Positions 42,413 to 51,255 of a stretch of 64,000 bases of DNA are shown here, piece after piece. Origin of the DNA: Bacillota bacterium (GTDB lineage Bacteria; Bacillota; Bacilli; Paenibacillales; NBRC-103111); the NCBI GenBank assembly GCA_023388055.1, contig JAEWGW010000019.1, positions 62,001-126,000 of the forward strand, read 5' to 3'. A model generated the notes under the pieces. It did no database searches and was not told the origin of the DNA. It saw only the letters and a program-made list of their open reading frames with translations. Made by a program: the position numbers and the translations under genes. Numbering within the stretch: position 1 is the first letter of the stretch; the number at the start of each line of letters is the position of its first letter.

Positions 42413-43611
42413 GTCTGTTTCAACTGGTATGGCGCAATGTGCTGCACCGCCGGACGTTATCGGTGCTGACGGCTGCGGCAGTGGCTGTGACGGTGGCGCT
42501 GACGGTATTTCTGCTGCTGCTGCGGGACGGGGTGGAGCAGGGAGCGGAGAAGGGCTACGGTCCCTTCGAGGTGGTAGTCGGCGCTGATGGGAGCGAGTCC
42601 CAGCTGGCTTTGAATACTTTTTACCATGTGGGCGCCCCTACGGGGAATGTGCCGTACAGTGTGCTGACGGGCATTCAGTCGGAAGAGGATATGGCTGCCG
42701 CTTTCGGCATGACCACGGGGGACAGCTACAACGGCTATCCGATAGTGGGGGTTGATCCGGGGTATTTCCAGGTCCGGTACGGGGACAAACGATTGGCCTC
42801 CGGCAAGCTGTATGCGGAAACGGGGGAAGCGGTTGTGGGAGCTTATGCCGCCAAGGCAGCCGGGCTGAGGGTTGGGGATACGTTCCATGGCGCCCACGGG
42901 CTCACCGAGGAGCATCACGAGGAGGAGGGTGGAGAGGAGCATGAGGCCCACGAGAGCTTTTCCTATAAAGTGGTCGGTATCCTGCCCCAGCTCCACACTC
43001 CTGATGACCGTGCGGTCTTCACCACCATGGATTACGCCTGGGCGGTCCATCATAATGAGCATTCGGAGAACCGGGAGGTCACGGCTGTTATGATCAAGCC
43101 GGCCACCTTGACCGGGGCTCAAGCGCTGAAGCTGAAATACGACGCCTTGGACAATGTCCAGGCGGTGTTCACCAGCAAGGCGGTTGCCGACGTGGTCAAT
43201 ATGGCGGACAAAGGCACACAGGCGGCTGGCGCTCTGACGGTGCTGTGTGTGGCGCTGGCCTCCATCACATTGACGCTGTCGCTGATTGCCGCTGCCAACG
43301 AGCGGCGGCGGGATGCGGGGCTGCTGCGCCTTATCGGCAAGTCCCGCAGCTATGTATGGGCTACGTTAATGGGCGAAGGGCTGCTGCTGACCCTGTCCGG
43401 TCTGGCAGCCGGTGTGCTGCTTGGTCATGGAGCCAGCGGGATATTTACGGATGCGGTGTTCGGCTACACCGGCATCCGGCTGTCCGCATGGGCGGCAGCC
43501 CCGGGGGAAGGCCTGCTGCTGGCCGGAGCGCTGGTGCTGGGCGGGCTGGCCACGCTGGCTCCGGCCATGAACATGTACCGGGCGGACCCGCTGCAGCTGT
43601 TTCGAGGATAA
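42409..43611 (+). CDS. FtsX/MacB-type ABC permease with His-rich extracytoplasmic loop
   Basis: A 400-aa permease: helix 1 at about residues 17-38, a large external domain, and three C-terminal helices (about 270-400). The external domain has VVVGADGS and HVGAPTGNVPY, typical of a subfamily often found beside DUF3299-type proteins. It also has a His/Glu-rich stretch at 160-181 (EEHHEEEGGEEHEAHE) that looks suited to binding Zn2+ or another metal. GAAGGAGG precedes the start. With the upstream ATPase it forms a complete transporter, probably for metal or for a lipoprotein. Confidence 0.88.
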   Translation: MSLFQLVWRNVLHRRTLSVLTAAAVAVTVALTVFLLLLRDGVEQGAEKGYGPFEVVVGADGSESQLALNTFYHVGAPTGNVPYSVLTGIQSEEDMAAAFGMTTGDSYNGYPIVGVDPGYFQVRYGDKRLASGKLYAETGEAVVGAYAAKAAGLRVGDTFHGAHGLTEEHHEEEGGEEHEAHESFSYKVVGILPQLHTPDDRAVFTTMDYAWAVHHNEHSENREVTAVMIKPATLTGAQALKLKYDALDNVQAVFTSKAVADVVNMADKGTQAAGALTVLCVALASITLTLSLIAAANERRRDAGLLRLIGKSRSYVWATLMGEGLLLTLSGLAAGVLLGHGASGIFTDAVFGYTGIRLSAWAAAPGEGLLLAGALVLGGLATLAPAMNMYRADPLQLFRG

Positions 43612-43615
43612 GCAA

Positions 43616-43668
43616 TCCCCCAAAAGTGACGAGGAGCTCCGAAGCGGATGCCGAATCCTTTTGGGGGA
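43616..43668. repeat. 53-bp inverted repeat (TCCCCCAAAAG arms)
   Basis: Arms TCCCCCAAAAG (43616-43626) and CTTTTGGGGGA (43658-43668) are perfect complements. The 31-nt centre contains GGAGCTCC and GCGGATGCC. No T-run follows. It separates the permease gene from the lipoprotein gene and may be a dispersed repeat; only one copy is in the window. Confidence 0.6.
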
Positions 43669-43774
43669 GCCCCTCTCCGAAAAGATAAACCCTGAAAGAT
43701 GACCCATGGAAACGAACCGATCAGGCAGCAAGGTAATGATTGTAATAGTATAGAAGAGAGAGGGGAGTCCAGGT

Positions 43775-44641
43775 ATGGGCAAGCTGATTAGACCTATGGG
43801 GACTGTAATGGCGGTGATGTTGGCTGCCGCCGTAGCAGCGGGCTGCGGCGGGAAAGCGGGAGGCGCCGGGGAGGCCGGCAGCTTTGGGGATGCGCAGCCG
43901 GCTGCGGCAGCAACGGCGGCCATAGCGGCATCGGCTGTACCGGCTGGGCAGCAGCCGGCCGCGTCTGCAGCGCCGGGCTCACCGCCGGCCACAGCGGTGC
44001 CGCCGTCTCCCGCAGCGGCAGCCGTCAAGGCCAGCTCCGCTGCTTTGGCGTCGGCGCTGGCCTCGCCTTCGGCTGCTGCAAGCGGCCAGCCGTTGGCCGC
44101 TACTGCTTCGGCTGCGCCTCTAACGCAGCCGGCCGCACCCGGCTCCGCAGGGGCAGCCCCGGCCGCGGCCGCCTCGCCGGTGCCGGACCAGCCGCCCGCC
44201 GCTGGCGAAGGATCGGCAGCTCCGATAGCCCCTGCTGCCGCCCCGGCGGAGAAACCCTCCGTCTCCAAAAAAGAAGAAGGCAGCATCCAATGGTCGGAGT
44301 TCTTCGACAACGACAAGCAGGATACCCCTTCGGAGCGCTTCTGGGATCTGAACGGCAAGACTGTTTCCATCCGGGGTTATATGGGCGAGGTGCTGTCCTT
44401 CGAGAAGCATTGGTTTCTTGTTATTTCCGCGCCTGGAGCGGAGTGCCCCTTTGACAACGGCGATGAAACCTACTGGAACAAGATTATGATCGCATTTACC
44501 AGCAACGGGGAAAAACTGCGCTACACCAGCGGCCCTCTTTTGATTACGGGACGGTTGGATGTAGGTGTAAAAATCGACGAATCCGGCTACAAAACCATGT
44601 TCAGGCTGTATGATGCCTCCTTCAGTAAGCTGAAGGAATAA
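43775..44641 (+). CDS. Lipoprotein with Ala/Pro-rich linker and DUF3299-like C-terminal domain
   Basis: A 288-aa protein. Signal with lipobox AAGC (Cys 24), then about 145 residues of Ala/Pro/Ser/Gly low complexity, then a compact OB-like domain of about 115 residues (GKTVSIRGYMG, WFLVISAPGAECPFDNG, LLITGRLDVG). The last part recalls DUF3299 proteins, which accompany this permease class in other bacteria. The linker would hold the domain away from the membrane. It probably works with the ABC pair upstream. RBS GAGGGGAG. Confidence 0.75.
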   Translation: MGKLIRPMGTVMAVMLAAAVAAGCGGKAGGAGEAGSFGDAQPAAAATAAIAASAVPAGQQPAASAAPGSPPATAVPPSPAAAAVKASSAALASALASPSAAASGQPLAATASAAPLTQPAAPGSAGAAPAAAASPVPDQPPAAGEGSAAPIAPAAAPAEKPSVSKKEEGSIQWSEFFDNDKQDTPSERFWDLNGKTVSIRGYMGEVLSFEKHWFLVISAPGAECPFDNGDETYWNKIMIAFTSNGEKLRYTSGPLLITGRLDVGVKIDESGYKTMFRLYDASFSKLKE

Positions 44642-44733
44642 CAGCCCTTCTTATTGAGGTAAGCCGCAACCGGATTTGGTGTCATGAGCAGATTTTGCAG
44701 GGTTGACGCGAACGGGACGGAAGTTGGAAGCGG

Positions 44734-44920
44734 GCTAACGGCGGCAGAAGCCCTTATTTGCCCAAAAAGCGGAGCCGAAAAAATCTAACGGCGGTCACAG
44801 CCGTTATAGAGCAGGAAAACATCCGTTGGAGGGCTTTTTGGCCGAAATAAGTGCGCTGGCTTCCGTTAGATTCCCCAGGCCCGGATTTTTGCCCCGATAA
44901 AGGCTTACACCGCCGTTAGA
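44734..44920. repeat. 187-bp four-unit inverted element, copy E5
   Basis: Plus units at 44734-44759 and 44784-44809, minus units at 44845-44870 and 44895-44920; offsets 0/50/111/161. TAACGGC subtype. Lies in the 424-bp gap between two convergent genes; nothing else was seen there except the terminator at its end. Confidence 0.85.
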
Positions 44921-45013
44921 TTTCCTCAGGGGTATCCGCACGGCTTCAATAGTAAGAATTCCGGTACGAGCTGATGGTACACACGGATAAACGCTCTTGA
45001 TGCAGCATGTTCA

Positions 45014-45058
45014 TAACAAAGAACCGCCAGGGCTTATACCCCCGGCGGTTCTTTGTTA
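45014..45058. terminator. Bidirectional terminator before the two-repeat secreted protein gene end
   Basis: TAACAAAGAACCGCC with GGCGGTTCTTTGTTA, fifteen perfect pairs (45014-45028 with 45044-45058), inner GGG / CCC. Confidence 0.85.
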
Positions 45059-45065
45059 CATGCGG

Positions 45066-45944
45066 TTACTTTAATAAAGCAGGAGCAGCAGGATGGACAT
45101 GCTTATGCTGGATAAGGTCCAAGGCCCGGGTTGTAAGATCGGCTTTGTGGGCGGTATATTCATCCTGCCAGATATCCTTGTTGGCCAGACGCTGGTCCAG
45201 CTCAGCCTGGAGGCCGGACACGGCCAGCTCCAGCAGCTGACTGCTGGTCACACCCTTTTCCAGCGCAACTTCCTCCAGAGAAGTGCCTGCATCGACTGCC
45301 GAACGGATTTCATCCGTGCTCATGCCCAAAAGTCCGGTGAGTGCTGTGGTGTCCAGCTTCTCCAAGCCGTGGCCGATGGGAGGCTGTTCACTTCCCGGAA
45401 CGGGCGGCTGGGGACGGGTCCGGGCCAGACGGGCTTCCGCTCTGTCTGCTGCTTCGTTCACTCTTGCGTCATACTGGTCTTGTGTAATACGGCCGTCCTG
45501 AAGCTCTCTGTCCAGATGGGCAACAATCGATTTGGCAGCCAAGGCAGTCAATTGCCCCACATCGGCACCTTGTGCTTGTGCAACAGCCAGAAGGGATTGT
45601 CCCTCCTCCAGAGATGTCCGCAGGCTGCTTTCGCTCATATTCAGCAAGGAGAGCAGCGTGTCCTTATCCATCTCCAGACCAGGGCCGACGGGCCCCAGCG
45701 GCGGTTCCCTCAGAATGGGAGGAGCGGGCAGGGTAGGGGCGTTGACGTCGGGAGCAGGTAAGGCCGGAGCGGTGAGAAGGGCGCCTTCGGATGAGGAAGG
45801 AGCAGAGGAGGCTGCTTGCTCATATACGGCTGCAGCTACTGTGGAGGGCTGTTCCTGGGCGTAGGCAGAACCGGTTCCGGCAGCGCCGAGGAGCAGGAAG
45901 GCGGCGGCACCTCCGGCCGCCAGCTTGAACGATGGTTTTTTCAT
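45066..45944 (-). CDS. Secreted protein with two homologous repeats
   Basis: A 292-aa protein. Sec signal with cleavage near AYAQ (about residue 30), a Pro/Ala-rich spacer (about 30-90), then two related blocks of about 80 residues. Each follows the pattern LLxMSxxxxRxxxxxGxSLxxVAxxxGV ... LDxxLxxxxIxxxxYxxxxxxxxxRAxxLI. I know no named family, though similar wall-associated helical repeats occur in Bacillales. It is divergent from a response regulator, which may control it. ATG 45944 has AAGGATGA upstream. Confidence 0.75.
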   Translation of the reverse strand: MKKPSFKLAAGGAAAFLLLGAAGTGSAYAQEQPSTVAAAVYEQAASSAPSSSEGALLTAPALPAPDVNAPTLPAPPILREPPLGPVGPGLEMDKDTLLSLLNMSESSLRTSLEEGQSLLAVAQAQGADVGQLTALAAKSIVAHLDRELQDGRITQDQYDARVNEAADRAEARLARTRPQPPVPGSEQPPIGHGLEKLDTTALTGLLGMSTDEIRSAVDAGTSLEEVALEKGVTSSQLLELAVSGLQAELDQRLANKDIWQDEYTAHKADLTTRALDLIQHKHVHPAAPALLK

Positions 45945-46155
45945 GTGGATCATCCTTTCGCGAATGGTGTGATTTGCCTTGCTAAGACTCAGTGTAGACG
46001 CGGATTATGAAAAAACGGAGAAAATGCAATCTGGCGGAATTCTTTTTTTGACCGGATTCGTGCACGGGGTTTCACCTGTTTTTCACCAACGCATGATAAG
46101 GTGAGGTTTGTTATACTAAAGGAAGCAACTCCGTACGCAGGGGGAGAGGACGGGA

Positions 46156-46869
46156 ATGAAGATTCTGCTTGCCGAGGATGATCTCGGGCTGGGAGAGCTG
46201 ATTGTGCATCTTCTAAAGAAGAAAGCGGACTATACAGTGGAATGGGTGCAAAACGGCACGGACGCCTTCGACTGGGCAAGCGTCTCCGAATATGATGTGC
46301 TGGTGCTGGATTGGATGCTGCCTGGCAAGGACGGCTGCCAGGTTTGCCAAGAGCTGCGCAGTGGAGGTTACCAGGGGGCCATATTGATGCTGACGGCCAA
46401 GGATGCCTTGGAGGACCGGGTGCAGGGGCTGGATGCCGGAGCGGACGACTATCTGGTGAAGCCCTTTGCCATTGATGAGCTGTTGGCCAGGCTGCGGGCC
46501 CTGGGGAGGCGCACCTTTCTGCCGCTGGAGGAGGAGATCAGCCGGATCGGCGGGCTGGAGCTGCACCGCAGCAGCCAGACGCTGGTTGCCGGCGGAAGAC
46601 GGGAGCAGCTTACGCCGCGGGAATTCCAACTCCTGAATTTGCTGCTGCGTCATGCAGGGCAGGTGCTTCCCCGTGAGCTGATCTTGGACAGAATTTGGGG
46701 AATGGAGAAGGAGGTCGCAGTCAAAACAGTGGACGCCACCGTGAAGCTATTGCGCAAGCGTCTTATGCCAATGGGCATTGCACCGGATTGGATTGAAAGC
46801 GTCAGGGGAGTGGGGTATCGGATTGGAAAAGAAGCTTATCCGGAAGTTCATCCGCAACCCCCGCAGTGA
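46156..46869 (+). CDS. OmpR-family response regulator
   Basis: A 237-aa regulator. The receiver domain has acidic D8/D9, phospho-acceptor D52 (VLDWMLPG) and K102 (YLVKPF). The C-terminal winged helix carries LTPREFQLLNLLLRH and VDATVKLLRKRL. Its 3' end overlaps the kinase gene by 47 bp. The likely target includes the divergent secreted-protein gene, but no operator was recognised. RBS GGGGGAGAGG. Confidence 0.94.
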   Translation: MKILLAEDDLGLGELIVHLLKKKADYTVEWVQNGTDAFDWASVSEYDVLVLDWMLPGKDGCQVCQELRSGGYQGAILMLTAKDALEDRVQGLDAGADDYLVKPFAIDELLARLRALGRRTFLPLEEEISRIGGLELHRSSQTLVAGGRREQLTPREFQLLNLLLRHAGQVLPRELILDRIWGMEKEVAVKTVDATVKLLRKRLMPMGIAPDWIESVRGVGYRIGKEAYPEVHPQPPQ

Positions 46870-48220
46870 GCAGCAGGAGCTGTTCCGGTCGGCACAAAAC
46901 CGGCTTACCCGCCGGTACAGTCTTCTGATGGGGTTGTTTTTGCTGCTGTTGATTGCCGTTGTTTATATTCTGCTGTACACCCTGATTTGGAATGAACAAA
47001 AAAATGGGCTGGACACATTGACCGCGGAGGAAACCAAAGCGCTGCAGGGCCCCTTGTGGGGGGAGGTACAAGCGGGCAAATTCGTCAGGCCGGGAGAAAG
47101 GCCGTTTCCGCTCAGCGCTGACCAGGCCTTCTATTACGTAGCGGATGCCGAAGGGGATATCCTGTATGGAACGGAGATCCGGCCCGAGCTGAGGGAGCAG
47201 GTCCTGCTGCTGATCCGGCAGGAGGCGTTTACGGACAGGCCCGGCATTGTGCAGCTGCAAACCAAAACCGATCTCCACATTGAGGAAGGACAGACCCAAA
47301 CCCGGAGCACCGCTTATCTGGCGGAAAAACGCACGGTAATACGGAGCGGTCAGCAGGTGGGGACGCTGTATATCGGCAAGGACGTGTCCTTCCAGCAGCA
47401 GCTGTTGGGGTGGCTCCCCGCCGTATTGGCAGGCATCGCGCTTTGCTTTGCGCTGATTGCCGCTTGGCTGGGCCGGTGGATGGCCCGTCAGGCCATTCAC
47501 CCGCTGCGGGAGGCATATTTGCGCCAGAAGCAGCTGACAGCAGACACCTCCCATGAGCTGAGGACGCCGCTCAGTGTGCTCCTTGCCTCCATTGAGGCGT
47601 TGGAGCTGGAGGAGGGGGTGGCCGGTCAGGCTTTTGCAGAGCGGCTGACAGCCCGGATGAAGGGAGAGGTGCAGCGGATGTCACGCCTTACCGGTGACCT
47701 CTTGACCCTGTCCCGGCTGGATTCCGGACAGGAGGTATTCACCAGCCGTCCGTTTAATTTGACGGAAGCGGCCGGGGAGGCTATGGCGGCGCTTGCCCAC
47801 TTGGCCGGTGAGAAGGGAGTCACGCTGGAGCTGGAGGCGGAGCCGGAGCTGCCTGTGCGGTTAGACCGGGAGAAGCTTGTCCAGCTGATGGTGATCCTGT
47901 TGGAGAATGCGGTGAAGTATACCCCGGAAGAGGGCAGCGTCCGTCTCAAGATGGGTTTGACCGGAAGGCGGGGTGGAGAACGGGTGCAGCTTGAGGTGGT
48001 GGATACGGGCTGCGGGATTGCGGAGGAGGAGCTGGAAATGGTTTTTCAGCGCTTTTACCGTCCTGATCTGTCCCGTTCCCGCCATGCCGGGGGACATGGG
48101 CTGGGTCTGGCAATAGCCAAGCAAATTACAGACGCTTACGGAGGCTCTATCCGGGCCCGGAGCATATTGGGGCAAGGGAGTGTTTTTACGGCGGAGCTGC
48201 CCCGGTATGCGGAGGAATAG
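46823..48220 (+). CDS. Two-component sensor histidine kinase
   Basis: A 465-aa kinase with helices at about 32-55 and 196-218 enclosing an extracytoplasmic sensor of about 140 residues, a HAMP-like linker, and phospho-acceptor H244 (DTSHELRTPL). N box ENAVKYTPEEG, G1 DTGCGI, F box FYRPDLS and G2 GHGLGLAIAKQ follow. TTG 46823 is chosen, about eight bases after GGGGAGTGGGG; longer frames run further into the regulator gene without a site. Signal unknown. Confidence 0.92.
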   Translation: MEKKLIRKFIRNPRSEQQELFRSAQNRLTRRYSLLMGLFLLLLIAVVYILLYTLIWNEQKNGLDTLTAEETKALQGPLWGEVQAGKFVRPGERPFPLSADQAFYYVADAEGDILYGTEIRPELREQVLLLIRQEAFTDRPGIVQLQTKTDLHIEEGQTQTRSTAYLAEKRTVIRSGQQVGTLYIGKDVSFQQQLLGWLPAVLAGIALCFALIAAWLGRWMARQAIHPLREAYLRQKQLTADTSHELRTPLSVLLASIEALELEEGVAGQAFAERLTARMKGEVQRMSRLTGDLLTLSRLDSGQEVFTSRPFNLTEAAGEAMAALAHLAGEKGVTLELEAEPELPVRLDREKLVQLMVILLENAVKYTPEEGSVRLKMGLTGRRGGERVQLEVVDTGCGIAEEELEMVFQRFYRPDLSRSRHAGGHGLGLAIAKQITDAYGGSIRARSILGQGSVFTAELPRYAEE

Positions 48221-48301
48221 GGATGTCTGGCTTTTTGCCGGATTTTGGGCTAAACTAGACCTAAGTGTGTCGCAAACTGTCTGCCTGGGGGGATCAAAGC
48301 A

Positions 48302-48784
48302 ATGGCGCGCAACAATTATTCGGTGGGTTTAGTGCTGATAGGCATTGCCGTTATTCTGCTGCTTGGCAAGCTGGGGGTATTCTCGTTTTTAGGCGGGCTT
48401 CTGTGGCCCGTATTCATCCTGCTGCCCGGCGTGGTGTTTCATTTCCTGTATTTTTCCAGAGTGCTGCCGGCGGGAGTTTTGGTGCCGGGCGGAATTTTGG
48501 TTACTTATTCGCTCCTGTTCTTTTTCTGCAATATATTCGGCTGGGGGGCTATGTCTTATCTGTGGCCGGGCTTCATCTTCGGCGTAGCCGTGGGCCTTTA
48601 CGAGCTTCACCTGTTTGACCGGCACAGCGGCAGGGGTGTGCTGACTGCAGCGATGATCTTGGCGGCGATATCCGCCGTGTTCTTCGCACTGGCCTTTATG
48701 TTTACCGCGGGCATCTACTTTATCATTTTCGTTCTGCTTGTGGCGGGTGTAGGTTTGATTATGACCCGGAAGCGCGGCTGGTAA
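48302..48784 (+). CDS. Membrane protein, LiaF/DUF5668-like
   Basis: A 160-aa protein with about five hydrophobic segments, starting with the GLVLIGIAVILLLGKLG pattern seen at the front of LiaF/DUF5668 membrane proteins and ending with basic TRKRGW. It follows the kinase by 81 bp on the same strand, and LiaF-type proteins often accompany cell-envelope two-component systems, so a link to that pair is plausible. RBS GGGGGGAT. Confidence 0.7.
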   Translation: MARNNYSVGLVLIGIAVILLLGKLGVFSFLGGLLWPVFILLPGVVFHFLYFSRVLPAGVLVPGGILVTYSLLFFFCNIFGWGAMSYLWPGFIFGVAVGLYELHLFDRHSGRGVLTAAMILAAISAVFFALAFMFTAGIYFIIFVLLVAGVGLIMTRKRGW

Positions 48785-48847
48785 AAGCTTCCTTCCCGCA
48801 GAAAATAAGGGGATTCCTTGAATTTTGCCGATTGGAAGCCATATCCC

Positions 48848-48876
48848 TTGATTTTTGATGCCGCAAAACGTATACT
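48848..48876 (+). promoter_or_regulatory. typA promoter
   Basis: TTGATT at 48848-48853, 17-bp spacer, TATACT at 48871-48876; leader about 60 nt. Confidence 0.65.
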
Positions 48877-48943
48877 TAGAACAAAAGTCAAGCGTCGGAG
48901 CTGTCCGGCGCTATTTTATTGGAAGCGAGAGGAATCCCATACT

Positions 48944-50785
48944 ATGCATGCAAGAGAGAAAATTCGCAACATCGCCATTATTGCCCACGTTGACCACGGC
49001 AAAACCACGCTGGTAGACAAGCTGCTCCAGCAATCCGGTATTTTCCGTGAGAACGAAGCCATTCAAGAACGCGCTATGGACTCGAACGACATTGAGCGTG
49101 AACGCGGCATCACCATTTTGGCCAAAAACACCGCGATTGAATATAAGGACTACCTGATCAATATTGTAGACACCCCGGGCCATGCCGACTTCGGCGGCGA
49201 AGTGGAACGGATCATGAAGATGGTGGACGGCGTTCTGCTGGTGGTGGATGCCTTCGAGGGCTGTATGCCCCAAACCAAGTTTGTTACCCGCAAAGCCCTG
49301 GAAAGCGGCCTGCACCCCATTGTTGTCGTGAACAAAATCGACCGCCCCAACGCACGCCCTGAGGAAGTTATCGATGAAGTGCTGGATCTGTTTATTGAGC
49401 TTGGCGCCTCCGATGAGCAATTGGACTTCCCTGTGGTATACGCTTCTGCCCTTCAAGGGACCTCTTCCCTTACTGCTGATAATCAACAGCCCAACATGGA
49501 AGCCATCTATGAAACCATTGTGGGCCGTACCCCTGCTCCTACCGAAAGTGTAACTGATCCTCTCCAATTCCTTGTCACCTTGATGGATTATAACGAATAT
49601 ATGGGCCGTATCGCCATCGGCCGGATTAACCGCGGCGTGATCCGCCAAGGTCAGGCTGTAGCTGTTTGTACCCGTGAAGGAACCGTCAAGCAGGCCCGTA
49701 TCGAGAAGCTGTTTGGCTTCCAGGGTCTGAAGCGCGTGGAAGTGGCGGAAGCGGGCGCAGGGGATATCGTCGCCATTGCCGGCATTAAGGATATCAACAT
49801 CGGGGAAACCATCGCCGATTTGGCCAATCCCGAAGCGCTGCCTGTCCTGGAAATTGATGAACCTACGCTGCAAATGACCTTTTTGGTAAACAACAGTCCT
49901 TTTGCAGGCAAGGAAGGCAAGTTCGTCACCTCCCGCAAGATACGCGAGCGTCTCTATAAGGAAGTGGAAACCGACGTCAGCCTTCGTGTCGAAGACACCG
50001 ACAGCCCGGATGCCTTCGTGGTATCGGGACGCGGCGAGCTGCACTTGGGTATTCTTATCGAGAATATGCGCCGGGAAGGCTACGAAATGCAGGTCTCCAA
50101 ACCCGAGGTTATTATTAAGGAAATCGACGGGGAAAAAATGGAGCCTATCGAACGTCTGATTATCGACGTGCCGGAGGAGAACATGGGCGCCGTGATGGAG
50201 TCCTTGGGCAGCCGTAAGGCCGAAATGATCAACATGACCAACAACGGCATGGGCTCCGCCCGTCTGGAATTCCTGATTCCGGCCCGGGGCTTGATTGGCT
50301 ACCGGACCCACTTCCTGACCCTGACCCGCGGTTACGGCGTCATGAACCATGCCTTCGAGAAGTACGGCCCTTATCTGGGATCCGGAGTAGGCGGACGTCA
50401 CCAGGGTGTGCTGATTTCCACGGAAAACGGCACCTCCACCCTGTACGGTATTCTGTCCGTAGAGGACCGCGGCATTCTGTTCCTGATGCCTGGCGCAGAA
50501 GTGTATGAAGGCATGATCGTAGGCGAGCATACCCGGGATACCGATATTGTCGTCAACATCTGCAAGGAAAAAGCAGTGAACAATATCCGTTCTGCGACCA
50601 AGGAAGAAACCGTGCGTATGAAGACACCGCGTCTTTTCTCCCTGGAAGCCGCTCTTGAATATTTGAACGATGACGAGTATTGTGAAATCACTCCGAAATC
50701 CATCCGCCTGCGTAAGAAGCTCCTCAACCGCGGCGAACGCGAACGGGCTGAAAAGCAGCGTAAAAACGCGGAAGTGAATTCCTAA
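48944..50785 (+). CDS. typA: Ribosome-associated GTPase TypA/BipA
   Basis: A 613-aa translational GTPase related to EF-G that aids 50S assembly under stress or cold. G1 is AHVDHGKTT (residues 14-22); further marks are ERGITI, DTPGHADF and NKIDR. Domains II, III, V and the TypA-specific C-terminal domain follow, ending in a basic tail. ATG 48944 follows GAGAGG; the longer frame from 48818 overlaps the promoter. In Bacillus (ylaG) it is also close to the YlaJ and PhoH genes, as here. Confidence 0.97.
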   Translation: MHAREKIRNIAIIAHVDHGKTTLVDKLLQQSGIFRENEAIQERAMDSNDIERERGITILAKNTAIEYKDYLINIVDTPGHADFGGEVERIMKMVDGVLLVVDAFEGCMPQTKFVTRKALESGLHPIVVVNKIDRPNARPEEVIDEVLDLFIELGASDEQLDFPVVYASALQGTSSLTADNQQPNMEAIYETIVGRTPAPTESVTDPLQFLVTLMDYNEYMGRIAIGRINRGVIRQGQAVAVCTREGTVKQARIEKLFGFQGLKRVEVAEAGAGDIVAIAGIKDINIGETIADLANPEALPVLEIDEPTLQMTFLVNNSPFAGKEGKFVTSRKIRERLYKEVETDVSLRVEDTDSPDAFVVSGRGELHLGILIENMRREGYEMQVSKPEVIIKEIDGEKMEPIERLIIDVPEENMGAVMESLGSRKAEMINMTNNGMGSARLEFLIPARGLIGYRTHFLTLTRGYGVMNHAFEKYGPYLGSGVGGRHQGVLISTENGTSTLYGILSVEDRGILFLMPGAEVYEGMIVGEHTRDTDIVVNICKEKAVNNIRSATKEETVRMKTPRLFSLEAALEYLNDDEYCEITPKSIRLRKKLLNRGERERAEKQRKNAEVNS

Positions 50786-50857
50786 GATTCAAGCTTTGAT
50801 CGTATAACAAGACTTCCGCAAGCGGGCAAGGTCCTTGGCTTAAGGAAAGTGAGGTCG

Positions 50858-50887
50858 GGTCCGGTGCAATTGCGCCGGACCTTTTTT
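50858..50887 (+). terminator. Terminator after typA
   Basis: Stem GGTCCGGTGC (50858-50867) with GCGCCGGACC (50872-50881), then TTTTTT. Confidence 0.85.
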
Positions 50888-50939
50888 GCGGATTTTGCCG
50901 GAATATAGCATTTATCCTATTGATAACGGAGGATTGTCC

Positions 50940-51212
50940 ATGAAGCTGGAGGACTCGCTTTTTAATTGGCTGCAAATCCATCTGGTGGCGGAGGCCCGGC
51001 CGGAGGATCAGGCGGCTAAGGAAACGGTGCGCTTTTTCGAGGAAATATTGACCGAGGATCACGGTGTCACCGAATTGGCCATCGGCGCCCAGGACACGAC
51101 TATGATTCATGTCCGTTACACGGCGAACGGCAAAACGAAGATGCAGATGTTCGGCAGAGAACTGGCGGAGCAGCTTCTATTCGATATCGATGCCAACCCC
51201 AAATACCATTAA
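50940..51212 (+). CDS. Small conserved-looking soluble protein, unknown function
   Basis: A 90-aa protein (MKLEDSLFNWLQIHLV ...) with a predicted alpha-beta arrangement, acidic overall, and the motif GNGKTKMQMFG-like in its second half (residues about 67-77 read TANGKTKMQMF). ATG 50940 has ACGGAGGATT upstream, and codon use matches its neighbours, so it is a real gene. I do not recognise a family or function. Confidence 0.75.
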   Translation: MKLEDSLFNWLQIHLVAEARPEDQAAKETVRFFEEILTEDHGVTELAIGAQDTTMIHVRYTANGKTKMQMFGRELAEQLLFDIDANPKYH

Positions 51213-51255
51213 CCGGCAAGCCCTTCAATAAGCATGAAACGGAGATGAATGCCAC

